A model generated the notes under the pieces. That model had not been told where the DNA came from, made no database searches, and worked only from the letters and a program-made list of their open reading frames with translations. The position numbers were made by a program, and so were the translations under genes. From Lachnospiraceae bacterium (lineage in GTDB: Bacteria; Bacillota; Clostridia; Lachnospirales; Lachnospiraceae), in assembly GCA_024680815.1 (NCBI GenBank), contig JAILBQ010000102.1, positions 1 to 40,117 of the forward strand: a stretch of 40,117 nucleotides of DNA, given 5' to 3'. Numbering within the stretch: the stretch's first letter is position 1; every line of letters begins with the position of its first letter. Shown one piece after another: positions 1-7,791 of the stretch.

Positions 1-751
1 CGGAGGTTCCGGCGCCCACTTCCTCGGGCTGTTTTTCCAGGGCGTCCAGATTGATCTTTACGGAGCGCTGGAACCGGAGCATCTCAGCCCAGGTCTGACT
101 CTCTCCGGCTTTTGCATGTTCGCTCCCGATCATGCTCTGCCTGTAATCCGCCAGGGACTGGGCAAAAAGAGACTCTTCTTCCAGAACCTGGGTTCTGAGA
201 CTTGTCATCATCTCGGCGCGCTCCTTTGTATAATCCGAAAGCGCGATCCCTTTTTTAAGCCAGTCATCCATACTGGCCACAAGTTTGTTATACATCATGC
301 TGATGGCCAGCGTTACGGCATCCAGCTCTTTTTTATAAGCTTTCTCATCCTTTTGCGTTAAGGCAAAGGGCGGCATGGAATAATTCAGGTAGGCCTGAAT
401 CATCAGGATCTTGTTCTTGACGTCCTTCATTTCCTCACTGTCCTCGACAAGATTTGAATCATCCTCACCGAGGGCCTTCCGGCTGTCAAGGATATCCTGG
501 CCCACGCGATATACCGGCGGCATGTTTTCCTCCACCGCCTCTTTTGTCTCACGGATATAGAGGGTTCTTCCTTCCTCTGCTTTTTCCCGTATCGTCGAAA
601 TATCCGTGAAGGTTTCCTTTTCCTCTTTATTCACGATTTCGGGGATGTTGACAGGGTTTTTCTCAACATGGCTTTCTTTGAGGGAAGAGCCGGTGTCGAT
701 GCCGGATGTTTTTGAAGCCTCGGATTTTTTTGTCAGATGAGAGTCACACAT
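1..751 (-). CDS. Hypothetical charged cytoplasmic protein (3' end beyond window)
   Basis: I read this open frame directly on the minus strand. It starts at an ATG at 751-749 preceded by AAGGAGG at ideal spacing and runs without a stop to the window edge, giving 250 residues of an incomplete protein. It begins MCDSHLTKKSEASK and has no signal peptide or membrane segment. It is rich in Glu, Lys and Asp, with a low-complexity first 60 residues followed by a probably helical body (for example around residues 105-235). I recognise no domain. It lies 25 bases downstream of the HD-GYP gene and is probably cotranscribed with it, so a link to that signalling protein is possible but not shown. The missing C-terminus may hold the informative domain. 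Confidence 0.8.
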   Translation of the reverse strand, partial: MCDSHLTKKSEASKTSGIDTGSSLKESHVEKNPVNIPEIVNKEEKETFTDISTIREKAEEGRTLYIRETKEAVEENMPPVYRVGQDILDSRKALGEDDSNLVEDSEEMKDVKNKILMIQAYLNYSMPPFALTQKDEKAYKKELDAVTLAISMMYNKLVASMDDWLKKGIALSDYTKERAEMMTSLRTQVLEEESLFAQSLADYRQSMIGSEHAKAGESQTWAEMLRFQRSVKINLDALEKQPEEVGAGTS

Positions 752-776
752 GAAATCCTCCTTTTCTTTCAGCTTG

Positions 777-2138
777 TTACTCCATTACTATTTTTTTATT
801 CTTTATAAGACCGAGAAAGACATCGGCGATTTCAGGATCAAACTGAGTCCCTTTGTTGTTTTTTATTTCATTGAGGATGTCATCCTTTGTAAGCTTGTTT
901 CTGTATACCCTGTTGGAATTCATCGCGTCGAAGGAATCAGCCACACAGATCATCCTTGCGACAAGGGGGATATCCTTACCGGTCTTTCCTTCCGGATAAC
1001 CCCGGCCGTCATATCTTTCATGGTGGTAAAGCGCGCCTTCACCCACATTGTTAAGGGTTTTGAAGCTGCTCAAAATATCCCCGCCCCGGACAGTATGGGA
1101 TTTTATAATTTCGAACTCCTCGTCCGTCAGCTTACCGGGCTTTCGGAGAATATTGTCGGGAACTCCGATTTTTCCGCAGTCATGCAGGAGCGCAACGTAA
1201 TAAATACGGTCAAGCTCTTCTCCCTCATAGCCCATTTCCTTTGCGATAAGTCTCGTATATTCCGCAACCCGGGTTGAATGACCGTTTGTATAGGGATCCT
1301 TTGCGTCGATGAAGCCCGTAAAGGTCTCGATGGATTCCTGAATGATCTTATTGTCTCGCTCATGCTTTGTTTCATATTTTTTGATCTGGGCAGAGGTAAT
1401 GACAACGATGATAAGCGCAATGAGCCAGAGAGCCAGTCCGGCCATCGAAACCCAGAACAAAGGCTCGCTCTGCAATAATCTGTGGAAGGTGTATTCTATC
1501 TCAAGACCCGAACCGCTTATGTCTTCGTCTATTGCAACGTAGAGAATAATTCCCGGAACAGTGCCTTCGTGCGGCTCAATCGGGATTTCCATCGCACCCT
1601 CGCTGGAGCTTGGAAGATAGACAAGATAGTCTCCCGCTTTCATGCGCACCAGCACCTCTCCGTCAACCGTGACCGTATCAAGGTCATAATCCTCCGGATG
1701 AAATTCACGAAGATCGGGAACGGTGGCTACATATTCATTGCCTGTTACGTCCTGATGCAGCTCCAGTGCACCGTTCCAGGCTGAGAGAAGAAAAACCTCA
1801 CGGTCGAAGGTCAGCTTGAAGGTGAATGAGGACACCTCGTCCTTCGTTTCGTTTGATACGGTAAAATCATAGGTATAGGCCTGATAATCATGCTCCGTCT
1901 TACCTTCGTTGTTAAGATCGAAAAGCTTCGTCCAGGTACTGCTTCTGGGAACCGCACGGATGTCCACCCCGCTCTCTTTCGGATCCTCCGAAAAAGCTTT
2001 TCCCGTAAAATCCTCGTTGTGTACCATCCTGTTAAAGGAATTGGTTTTCAACACGCTTATAACAAAGAGAATAATTATAAGGATAAGCGTAATGGAAAAA
2101 GTCATGGCTATGGTCTTTTTCTTTTCCTTTTTCAGCAT
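777..2138 (-). CDS. Membrane HD-GYP phosphodiesterase with extracytoplasmic beta-rich sensor domain
   Basis: The 453-residue protein has a transmembrane helix at about 11-30, an extracytoplasmic region of about 200 residues, a second helix at about 228-250 and a cytoplasmic HD-GYP domain at about 265-445. The HD-GYP metal and substrate motifs are all visible: NGHS near 285-288, HD at 319-320, HH at 372-373, GRGYPEG at 378-384 and D401. HD-GYP enzymes hydrolyse cyclic di-GMP (some act on cyclic GMP-AMP), so this is probably an active, ligand-controlled phosphodiesterase. The outside domain has a pattern (YDFTVSNET near 90-98, SAWNG near 119-123) that recalls carbohydrate-binding-module beta-sandwiches. 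That resemblance is my inference from pattern alone. The gene lies 24 bases after the polyferredoxin-thioredoxin gene and is probably in the same transcript. Confidence 0.9.
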   Translation of the reverse strand: MLKKEKKKTIAMTFSITLILIIILFVISVLKTNSFNRMVHNEDFTGKAFSEDPKESGVDIRAVPRSSTWTKLFDLNNEGKTEHDYQAYTYDFTVSNETKDEVSSFTFKLTFDREVFLLSAWNGALELHQDVTGNEYVATVPDLREFHPEDYDLDTVTVDGEVLVRMKAGDYLVYLPSSSEGAMEIPIEPHEGTVPGIILYVAIDEDISGSGLEIEYTFHRLLQSEPLFWVSMAGLALWLIALIIVVITSAQIKKYETKHERDNKIIQESIETFTGFIDAKDPYTNGHSTRVAEYTRLIAKEMGYEGEELDRIYYVALLHDCGKIGVPDNILRKPGKLTDEEFEIIKSHTVRGGDILSSFKTLNNVGEGALYHHERYDGRGYPEGKTGKDIPLVARMICVADSFDAMNSNRVYRNKLTKDDILNEIKNNKGTQFDPEIADVFLGLIKNKKIVME

Positions 2139-2162
2139 AACTGTGTTTTCCCCCTTTTCTGC

Positions 2163-3836
2163 CTACTTTGACGCTTCTTCATAGAGCTGTTTAAGAAGCT
2201 CGGCCGATACCGACCCCGCTGTATTGTAGATCACTTCGCCCTTCCTGTTTAAGACGATGGTCTGCGGCAGGACATCGGAACCGTTAACTATGCCGAAAAC
2301 AGTTTCATTATCATCATCTATGGCAAAAGGGATGTCCCAGCCCTTATCGGATAAAAATGAATTTACCTTATCCTCTTTGGACCTTGCGGCATGAAGTGCC
2401 AGCATGGCAACATCTCCCTCATGCTCGTGGTATAATTCGTTGAAATACGGCATCTCCTCAACGCAGGGGCCGCAGTAGGTAGCCCAGAGATTTATAAATG
2501 TCACTTTTCCCCGGTTTTCCTTAAGGTGGAAGGTGCTTCCGTCGAGACACTGCACGGTAAAGTCCTTAAGCTGCTGTCCGACCTCATATCCCTCCGGAGC
2601 GTCGCTTTCGTAATTTACGTCTCCGGTTGTTTGTGCTTCCTCCTCGGGGTTTTCTACCGTCTCTGCCTGTGTTTGCGCTTCTTTCTCGGGGTTTTGTAGC
2701 GCCTCTGCCTGTGTTTGCGCTTCTTCCTCGGGGTTTTCTACCGTCTCTGCCTGTGTTTGCGCCTCTTCCTCAAGGGGTTGTATCGTCTCCGCCCGGGTTT
2801 GTGTCTCTTCCTTCTGAGAGCTGCCTTCGACGGCTTCAACCGCCGGAACTGCCGCTGCCTTTTCAGCGGGCTCGCTTTTCACGGAAGACTTCGGCAGGTT
2901 GAAAAGGAGAAGGGCTATAAGGAGTACCCCGAGGGCTGCGGCAGCAAATCCTTTCCCGGGGCTTTTCAGCGTAAATCTCCCGGCCGTAAACGAGATGGCT
3001 CCGCCTGGGCAGATGTCAGCACAGTTGCCGCAGTGTATACATTCGTGGTCTCCGACCCTTTTCACATCCATTTTGCATTTGCTTACGCAGAGTCCGCAGC
3101 CGCTGCATTTATCCGGCTCCACCCTGAAGCCGATTATGGAAAGCCGGCTGAATAAACCGTATATTGCGCCAAGCGGGCATAGAAATCTGCAGAAGGCCCG
3201 GTAAATAAATATGCATAACAGGAAAACCAGCAGCATTATAATAAATTTCAGAGTAAAATAAACCCCCAGCATGCTGAAGTATCCTCTGTTATGCGGATTG
3301 GATAAAAGCACGACGGCTCCCTCCAGAGTTCCTGCAGGACAGATATATTTACAGAAGCCCGGAACTGCCATGGAGCGTTTCAGCCCGTACCACAGCGGAA
3401 TTGCCACGGCAAAAAGGATCAGAACAAGGTATTTTAACCAGCTTAAAATCCCTGTAACCCTGCTCTTTTTAAGCTTTTGCGTCGGAAGCTTATGGATAAG
3501 CTCCTGAAGCAGTCCGAAGGGACACAGGAAGCCGCAGATCGTCCGGGCGAAAATCAGTCCGAAAAGCAGGAGGATCCCGATCATATAAAAACCTATATGC
3601 TCTCCCGAGGAGGCAAGGGCAGCCTGCATCGAGCCTAAAGGGCAGGCCCCCACGGCTCCGGGGCAGGAATAACAGTTAAGGCCCGGTACGCAGAGAGCCT
3701 TGGTGTTTCCTGTATAGATCGAGCCCGAAACAAACCCTTTTAAATGCGCATTATAGAGCAGGGCGCTGTAGAGCTGGATAAGCCGCCTCTTAGCCGGCCG
3801 GTGTTCATTCCACCAGTTTTTTATCTTATTACCCAA
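2163..3836 (-). CDS. NapH-like polyferredoxin fused to extracytoplasmic TlpA/ResA-type thioredoxin
   Basis: The 557-residue membrane protein starts at a TTG that overlaps the upstream CXXC peptide gene by 8 bases. The membrane part carries three Cx3CP motifs of the NapH/MauN type (C101-C105, C162-C166, C216-C220) and an extra Cys cluster at 49-65. Two 4Fe-4S ferredoxin clusters follow (C244/247/250/254 and C266/269/272/276). A last membrane helix at about 297-313 leads to a Glu/Thr/Gln-rich stalk with four imperfect 15-residue repeats (about 341-404). The C-terminal domain (about 415-557) is thioredoxin-like with WATYCGPC at 451-458, matching TlpA/ResA. By topology the ferredoxins should be cytoplasmic and the thioredoxin outside. 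I infer transfer of electrons across the membrane to a periplasm-side thiol. Both halves are confidently recognised, but the substrate is unknown. Confidence 0.9.
   Translation of the reverse strand: MGNKIKNWWNEHRPAKRRLIQLYSALLYNAHLKGFVSGSIYTGNTKALCVPGLNCYSCPGAVGACPLGSMQAALASSGEHIGFYMIGILLLFGLIFARTICGFLCPFGLLQELIHKLPTQKLKKSRVTGILSWLKYLVLILFAVAIPLWYGLKRSMAVPGFCKYICPAGTLEGAVVLLSNPHNRGYFSMLGVYFTLKFIIMLLVFLLCIFIYRAFCRFLCPLGAIYGLFSRLSIIGFRVEPDKCSGCGLCVSKCKMDVKRVGDHECIHCGNCADICPGGAISFTAGRFTLKSPGKGFAAAALGVLLIALLLFNLPKSSVKSEPAEKAAAVPAVEAVEGSSQKEETQTRAETIQPLEEEAQTQAETVENPEEEAQTQAEALQNPEKEAQTQAETVENPEEEAQTTGDVNYESDAPEGYEVGQQLKDFTVQCLDGSTFHLKENRGKVTFINLWATYCGPCVEEMPYFNELYHEHEGDVAMLALHAARSKEDKVNSFLSDKGWDIPFAIDDDNETVFGIVNGSDVLPQTIVLNRKGEVIYNTAGSVSAELLKQLYEEASK
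2625..2816. repeat. 45-bp tandem coding repeat (thioredoxin stalk)
   Basis: About four imperfect copies of a 45-base unit encode the stalk repeat EEEAQTQAETVENPE between the last membrane helix and the thioredoxin domain of the polyferredoxin fusion. The two middle copies are nearly identical at DNA level (shared stretch around tgtttgcgcttctt), and the promoter-proximal copy is more diverged. The unit length is a multiple of three, so copy-number change would alter stalk length without frameshift. Confidence 0.85.
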
Positions 3837-3975
3837 GACCTATACACTCCGCACAGATTTTGATAGCCTTGATCAGCACATCCTCCATACTGCCGTTTGC
3901 AATCCCGATGATGATGCACAGAACAGCTGCGGCAAAAAGGACAATACGAATCTTATTCAGCCTTTTTTCGTCCAT
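3829..3975 (-). CDS. CD1871A-type small CXXC membrane peptide
   Basis: This 48-residue protein is below the usual ORF length cut-off. It starts at an ATG at 3975 with GAGGTGAG just upstream. It reads MDEKRLNKIRIVLFAAAV..., with one hydrophobic helix at about residues 9-26 and a C-terminal CAEC motif (KICAECIGLG). This matches the small CXXC-motif proteins named after C. difficile CD1871A, which occur beside polyferredoxin genes. Its start lies 2 bases after the stop of the metallophosphoesterase gene, and its end overlaps the TTG start of the polyferredoxin gene by 8 bases, so translation is almost certainly coupled. I infer that its cysteine pair is a redox partner or cofactor site for the polyferredoxin-thioredoxin. 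The biochemical role of the family is not known to me. Confidence 0.85.
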   Translation of the reverse strand: MDEKRLNKIRIVLFAAAVLCIIIGIANGSMEDVLIKAIKICAECIGLG

Positions 3976-3977
3976 CC

Positions 3978-5240
3978 TCACCTCTTAAGAACGATATTGA
4001 GATCGCAGTACTTTCCCGGTACATTCCAGACCTCGTCTGTCTCTTCGTAGCCCTCCGGTACCTGGGGAATATGTACCTCATAGGGCTTTGCAGCTGCTTC
4101 GAAGGACGCAAGCCCGTCTTTATCCGTTCTCCCTATGCGGCAGAGTTTGTCGTCACACAGCTGCACCAGAACATCCTCGACACCCTTTCCGTCGGGATCC
4201 GTCACATAGACCCGGTACATTTTCACATTGTTTGGTGTTACAGCGTTCTTCTTGTTAAGGCTTTCCTCAAGTCGGGAATTTATCCTGTCCAGGGCCTCTC
4301 CCGCTTCGTTTTTGATATTAAAAAGCTTCGCGGCGGAAATGTCGTTGCTGTAGTTATAAACTCCGCAGCTTATCTCCCCCTCAGGAGTGATCCTGCACCA
4401 GCCTATGCCGTTAAGCTTTGTGCCGCAGGCGGACCTGGGAATTTCCTCTCCGTCTCTGTTGGGAACCTTTATCTGTTCGCTGTCGTGGCTGTGAGCGTCA
4501 AGAAAAGCGTCTATCCCGGTGGTGTTTTCAATTACGTCTTTTGACCTCCAGGGTTTGTCATCCTCCCCGATTCCCAGATGTCCCAGCACGATGCAGTAAT
4601 CGGCGCCTTCCGCCCTTGCGTCGTCCACGGCCTTCTGAACCGCGTCATAGAGCTTTTTTCCGGTTTTGTCCTGACAGAAGTCGTAAATAAAATCACCCTT
4701 TTCGTCCTGAAAATATTTCGGATCGGATTCTGTAAGGGTCTTCGGTGTCGTGACTCCGACAAAGGCCACCTTCACGCCGTCAAATTCCTTTATGACGTAA
4801 GGATCAAAAACGAGCTTTCCCTGTCGCTCAAAGTTACAGCTTATGTAAGGGAAGTCAGCCATTTTCGCAAGAGAGAGGAACTGTTCCGTCCCGTAATCAA
4901 ATTCATGGGTTCCGGGAATGGCGATGTTGTAACTTAAGGTGTTCATGAGCTCGATATTTGCCTCTCCCTTTGTAACCTCGCCGATGGGCTCCCCCTGTAT
5001 GGAATCGCCGTTATCCACGAGAAGAACGTACTTCCCGTCGTTTTCAAAGGATTTTTTCGCTTCATACAGTCCGGCATAGCTGAAATTCCGGTCGACACCG
5101 CAATGAACGTCGCCGGTATAGAGAATAAAAAGCTCCTTTGAAAGCTTATTGCCCTTTTCTCCGGTATCCGCGGCAAAGACAGTTCCCGTCAGACCGAGGA
5201 CAAGACACATTGATACAATAATAGCTGAGAGTTTTTTCAT
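3978..5240 (-). CDS. Secreted metallophosphoesterase (5'-nucleotidase/UshA-like N-domain) with C-terminal transthyretin-like domain
   Basis: The 420-residue protein has a signal peptide (about 1-23, ending VFAA). Its calcineurin-like metallophosphatase domain shows YTGDVHCG (41-48), DNGDSIQG (76-83), GTHEFDYG (110-117), GHLG (220-223) and DAHSH (248-252). These match the dinuclear metal motifs of UshA-type 5'-nucleotidases, except that the usual Asn of GNHE is Thr111. The large C-terminal substrate-binding domain of 5'-nucleotidases is absent. Instead, residues about 335-420 look like a small carboxypeptidase-regulatory or transthyretin-like beta-sandwich (GKGVEDVLVQL, RTDKDGLASF). RBS AAAGGAAC precedes the ATG. 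It is the first gene of the group with the CXXC peptide and polyferredoxin-thioredoxin. The substrate could be a nucleotide or another phosphoester, and activity may be altered by the Asn-to-Thr change. Confidence 0.85.
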   Translation of the reverse strand: MKKLSAIIVSMCLVLGLTGTVFAADTGEKGNKLSKELFILYTGDVHCGVDRNFSYAGLYEAKKSFENDGKYVLLVDNGDSIQGEPIGEVTKGEANIELMNTLSYNIAIPGTHEFDYGTEQFLSLAKMADFPYISCNFERQGKLVFDPYVIKEFDGVKVAFVGVTTPKTLTESDPKYFQDEKGDFIYDFCQDKTGKKLYDAVQKAVDDARAEGADYCIVLGHLGIGEDDKPWRSKDVIENTTGIDAFLDAHSHDSEQIKVPNRDGEEIPRSACGTKLNGIGWCRITPEGEISCGVYNYSNDISAAKLFNIKNEAGEALDRINSRLEESLNKKNAVTPNNVKMYRVYVTDPDGKGVEDVLVQLCDDKLCRIGRTDKDGLASFEAAAKPYEVHIPQVPEGYEETDEVWNVPGKYCDLNIVLKR

Positions 5241-5264
5241 AATGTTCCTTTCCGCGAAAAGCTG

Positions 5265-5939
5265 TCAGTCATCTATAAGCGGTCTGTCATCCTCCCCGTA
5301 GAGGTCAAGCCGGGTGATGAGAAGGGAATGGGGGCCGGGCCTGGGGACACTTAAAAGGTCGCAGAGGGCGTCCATAACAAGGGAGGGTCTTATATTGTTT
5401 TCGCTCCCCGTGTCAACCCTCATAATCAGGAAATCACCCTCAGCGCGAAGCTCTCTTATTCCCTCCCTGAGCTCCACCTCCTTAAGGCCCTTTTTAGTTT
5501 CCTTCATGATTTTAAGGCTTCCGGCATTTTTAAAGGAATTCAGGGCGTTTACGGTGCTGAAGCCTTTGGGAGAATAACCCTCTCTGAAGGACACTCTGTA
5601 GGAGGCCGAGCGCACGCTTGCCATTGCGTTTTTCGAGTCCTTCGGAAGAACACTCACCTTTGTCACGGCCAAACCCTCGGGAGAAACCCGGTTGAAGCTT
5701 TCAAGCAGCTTTTCCGGAGCCGCCTCCTCTTTAAGCTCCATGTCCGCATATTCCCCGTCGCTTTCCAGCCCAACGCTTAACGGATGGGCGAAGGAGAGCT
5801 TCTGGTGGGGAGAAAAGCCTTCGGTGTAGGCAACGGGGATTCCTGCCCGGGCGTTCATCTTCTGGAAGGCGCGCATAACGTCCAGATGTCCTATATATTT
5901 CATAAGTCCGTGTTTTGAAAACCTAAGCCTTATTTTCAT
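5265..5939 (-). CDS. TIGR03936-family radical-SAM-associated protein (DUF2344)
   Basis: I chose the ATG at 5939 (224 residues, [11 protein letters not shown]) because family members begin with this strand; an in-frame GTG/ATG further upstream would add 30 unrelated residues lying inside the preceding gene. Recognisable family segments are IGHLDVMRAF (near 16-25) and YTEGFSPHQKLSFAHPL. This protein usually follows, or is fused to, the TIGR03960 radical SAM protein. Here the two genes overlap by 17 bases, so they are translationally coupled. The pair is conserved in Firmicutes near rng and rplU, but its reaction is not established. In this window it follows the histidine genes instead. No strong ribosome binding site is visible, which fits reinitiation from the upstream gene. 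Confidence 0.88.
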   Translation of the reverse strand: MKIRLRFSKHGLMKYIGHLDVMRAFQKMNARAGIPVAYTEGFSPHQKLSFAHPLSVGLESDGEYADMELKEEAAPEKLLESFNRVSPEGLAVTKVSVLPKDSKNAMASVRSASYRVSFREGYSPKGFSTVNALNSFKNAGSLKIMKETKKGLKEVELREGIRELRAEGDFLIMRVDTGSENNIRPSLVMDALCDLLSVPRPGPHSLLITRLDLYGEDDRPLIDD

Positions 5940-7791
5940 AACACACACCCACACCGTATTTTGCTGCTCCGCACCCTGCGCAGGAGGTTCTGCAGTTCGG
6001 CGTAACCTCTCCGCGCATCGCCTTTTCATATTCCGACCTTAAAAAGCTTTTTGAAACCCCGGCGTCAATAAAGTCCCAGGGGAAAAGCTCATCCGCCTTT
6101 CTTTCCCTCGTGGTATAGAAGGAAACGTCCACACCGCACTCCTTTATGGCCTCCTCCCAGAGCGGGCGGTGAAAGTAATCGCTCCAGGAATCGTAGAGAC
6201 ACCCTTTGGCATAAGCGCATTCAAGGAGCTGTGAAAGCCTCCTGTCACCTCTCGCGAACAGCCCCTCCAGCTCGCTTAAATCGTTTTCATGATATTGAAA
6301 TTTCAGGGATTTATGGTTTGTTTCCTCCCTGAAGGTATCCGAAAGGAGATGGGCTTTTCTTAAAAATTCCTCCGCGGAGTCCATCGCCGCCCACTGAAAG
6401 GGCGTAAAGGGCTTTGGAATAAAGAACGAGGCGGAGGAATTTACCATGACCCTTATGCCCTTTCTCTCCTCCTTCGGCACAGTGTCAAAGTAACGCACCG
6501 CAACCTCGTTGGCAAGCTCTGCGATCGAGCGGATGTCTTCATCGCTTTCCGTGGGAAGCCCCAGCATGAAATAGAGCTTTACCTTGTTCCACCCGCCTTT
6601 AAATGCCAGCTCCGCCCCGCTTAATATATCCTCTTTTGTGAGCCCCTTGTTTATTACGTTTCTCATTCGCTGTGACCCGGCCTCGGGAGCGAAGGTCAGG
6701 GAGCCTTTTTTTACGTCCTGAACCTTTCCCATAACGTCCAGGGAAAAAGCGTCGATTCTTAAGGACGGAAGGGAAATATTCACGTATTTTGAGGCGTATT
6801 CCTCTATAAGGAAATCCAGAATTTCCTTAAGGGAGCGATGGTCAGAGGTGCTTAAGGAGCTTAAGGAGATTTCGTCCTGCCCTGTGGAATCCAGTATAAA
6901 AGCGGCTTCACGTTTTAAGGTTTCCGCCGAACGCTCCCTCAGGGGCTTGTAGATCTGCCCCGCCTGGCAGAAGCGGCACCCCCTGATGCAGCCTCTCATT
7001 ACCTCCAGTACTGCCCTGTCCTGAGTCACCCGGATAAAGGGCACAAGGGGTTTTTCGGGAAAGGGAGCCTCGTCAAGGTTTTTGACAACCTGCTTTTCGA
7101 CCTTTTCCGGCGCTCCGTGGGCGGGAGTAAAGGTCTTAAGTGTTCCGTCCTCCCTGTAGGAAACCTCATAGAGGGAGGGCACGTAGATACCGGGAATCCG
7201 TGAGGCGGTACGAAGGAACTCACTTCTGTCCGCTCCGGTCTTTTTCCATTCCTTGTATTCGTCAAAGAGCCGCGGATAGGATACCTCCCCCTCTCCGATA
7301 TAGAGCAAATCGAAAAAATCCGCAATCGGCTCGGGGTTAAAGACACAGGGGCCTCCCCCTATAACGAAGGGGACCTTCCCTTTTCTCTCTGAGGCTCTTA
7401 GGGGAATGCCGCTTAAATCAAGGATCTGCAATACGTTTGTATAGCACATTTCATATTGCAGAGTGATTCCCAGAAAATCAAAGTCCTTAACCGGCTCCTG
7501 ACTCTCCAGAGCAAAAAGCGGAATACCCTCTTCACGAAGCATTTTATCAAGATCCAGCCAGGGGGAATAGACTCTTTCGCACCAGACGTCTTCCCTGCGG
7601 TTGAACATGTCGTAGAGGATCTGGATCCCCAGATGGGACATGCCTATTTCGTAAACATCCGGAAAACAGATGGCGAAACGTATATCCGTTTTGGAGGGGT
7701 CCTTCATAACGGCATTGAGCTCGTTTCCCAGATACCGCTCGGGCTTTTCCAGCGAAAGGAGCTGCTCCTCCTTAAGTGCCAGCCTTTTCAC
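5923..7791 (-). CDS. TIGR03960-family B12-binding-domain radical SAM protein
   Basis: The 622-residue protein starts with GTG at 7791, overlapping the stop of the hisIE fusion by 4 bases (GTGA). The N-terminal part (about 1-250) resembles the TIGR03960 N-terminal domain, with a cobalamin-binding-like region ([15 protein letters not shown], then FLGITLQYE and [13 protein letters not shown]). The radical SAM domain follows with the cluster motif C268-IRG-C272-RF-C275. The C-terminus carries a second cysteine group ([14 protein letters not shown] near 603-616) that may bind another metal or cluster. The partner gene overlaps its 3' end. Substrate and reaction are unknown for the family; RNA or ribosome-linked chemistry is often guessed from gene neighbourhoods elsewhere. 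Confidence 0.92.
   Translation of the reverse strand: MKRLALKEEQLLSLEKPERYLGNELNAVMKDPSKTDIRFAICFPDVYEIGMSHLGIQILYDMFNRREDVWCERVYSPWLDLDKMLREEGIPLFALESQEPVKDFDFLGITLQYEMCYTNVLQILDLSGIPLRASERKGKVPFVIGGGPCVFNPEPIADFFDLLYIGEGEVSYPRLFDEYKEWKKTGADRSEFLRTASRIPGIYVPSLYEVSYREDGTLKTFTPAHGAPEKVEKQVVKNLDEAPFPEKPLVPFIRVTQDRAVLEVMRGCIRGCRFCQAGQIYKPLRERSAETLKREAAFILDSTGQDEISLSSLSTSDHRSLKEILDFLIEEYASKYVNISLPSLRIDAFSLDVMGKVQDVKKGSLTFAPEAGSQRMRNVINKGLTKEDILSGAELAFKGGWNKVKLYFMLGLPTESDEDIRSIAELANEVAVRYFDTVPKEERKGIRVMVNSSASFFIPKPFTPFQWAAMDSAEEFLRKAHLLSDTFREETNHKSLKFQYHENDLSELEGLFARGDRRLSQLLECAYAKGCLYDSWSDYFHRPLWEEAIKECGVDVSFYTTRERKADELFPWDFIDAGVSKSFLRSEYEKAMRGEVTPNCRTSCAGCGAAKYGVGVCYENKA

Noticed and set aside
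750-1277. A 175-codon plus-strand open frame
   Set aside because: It is antisense to the conserved HD-GYP catalytic domain and is therefore a shadow.
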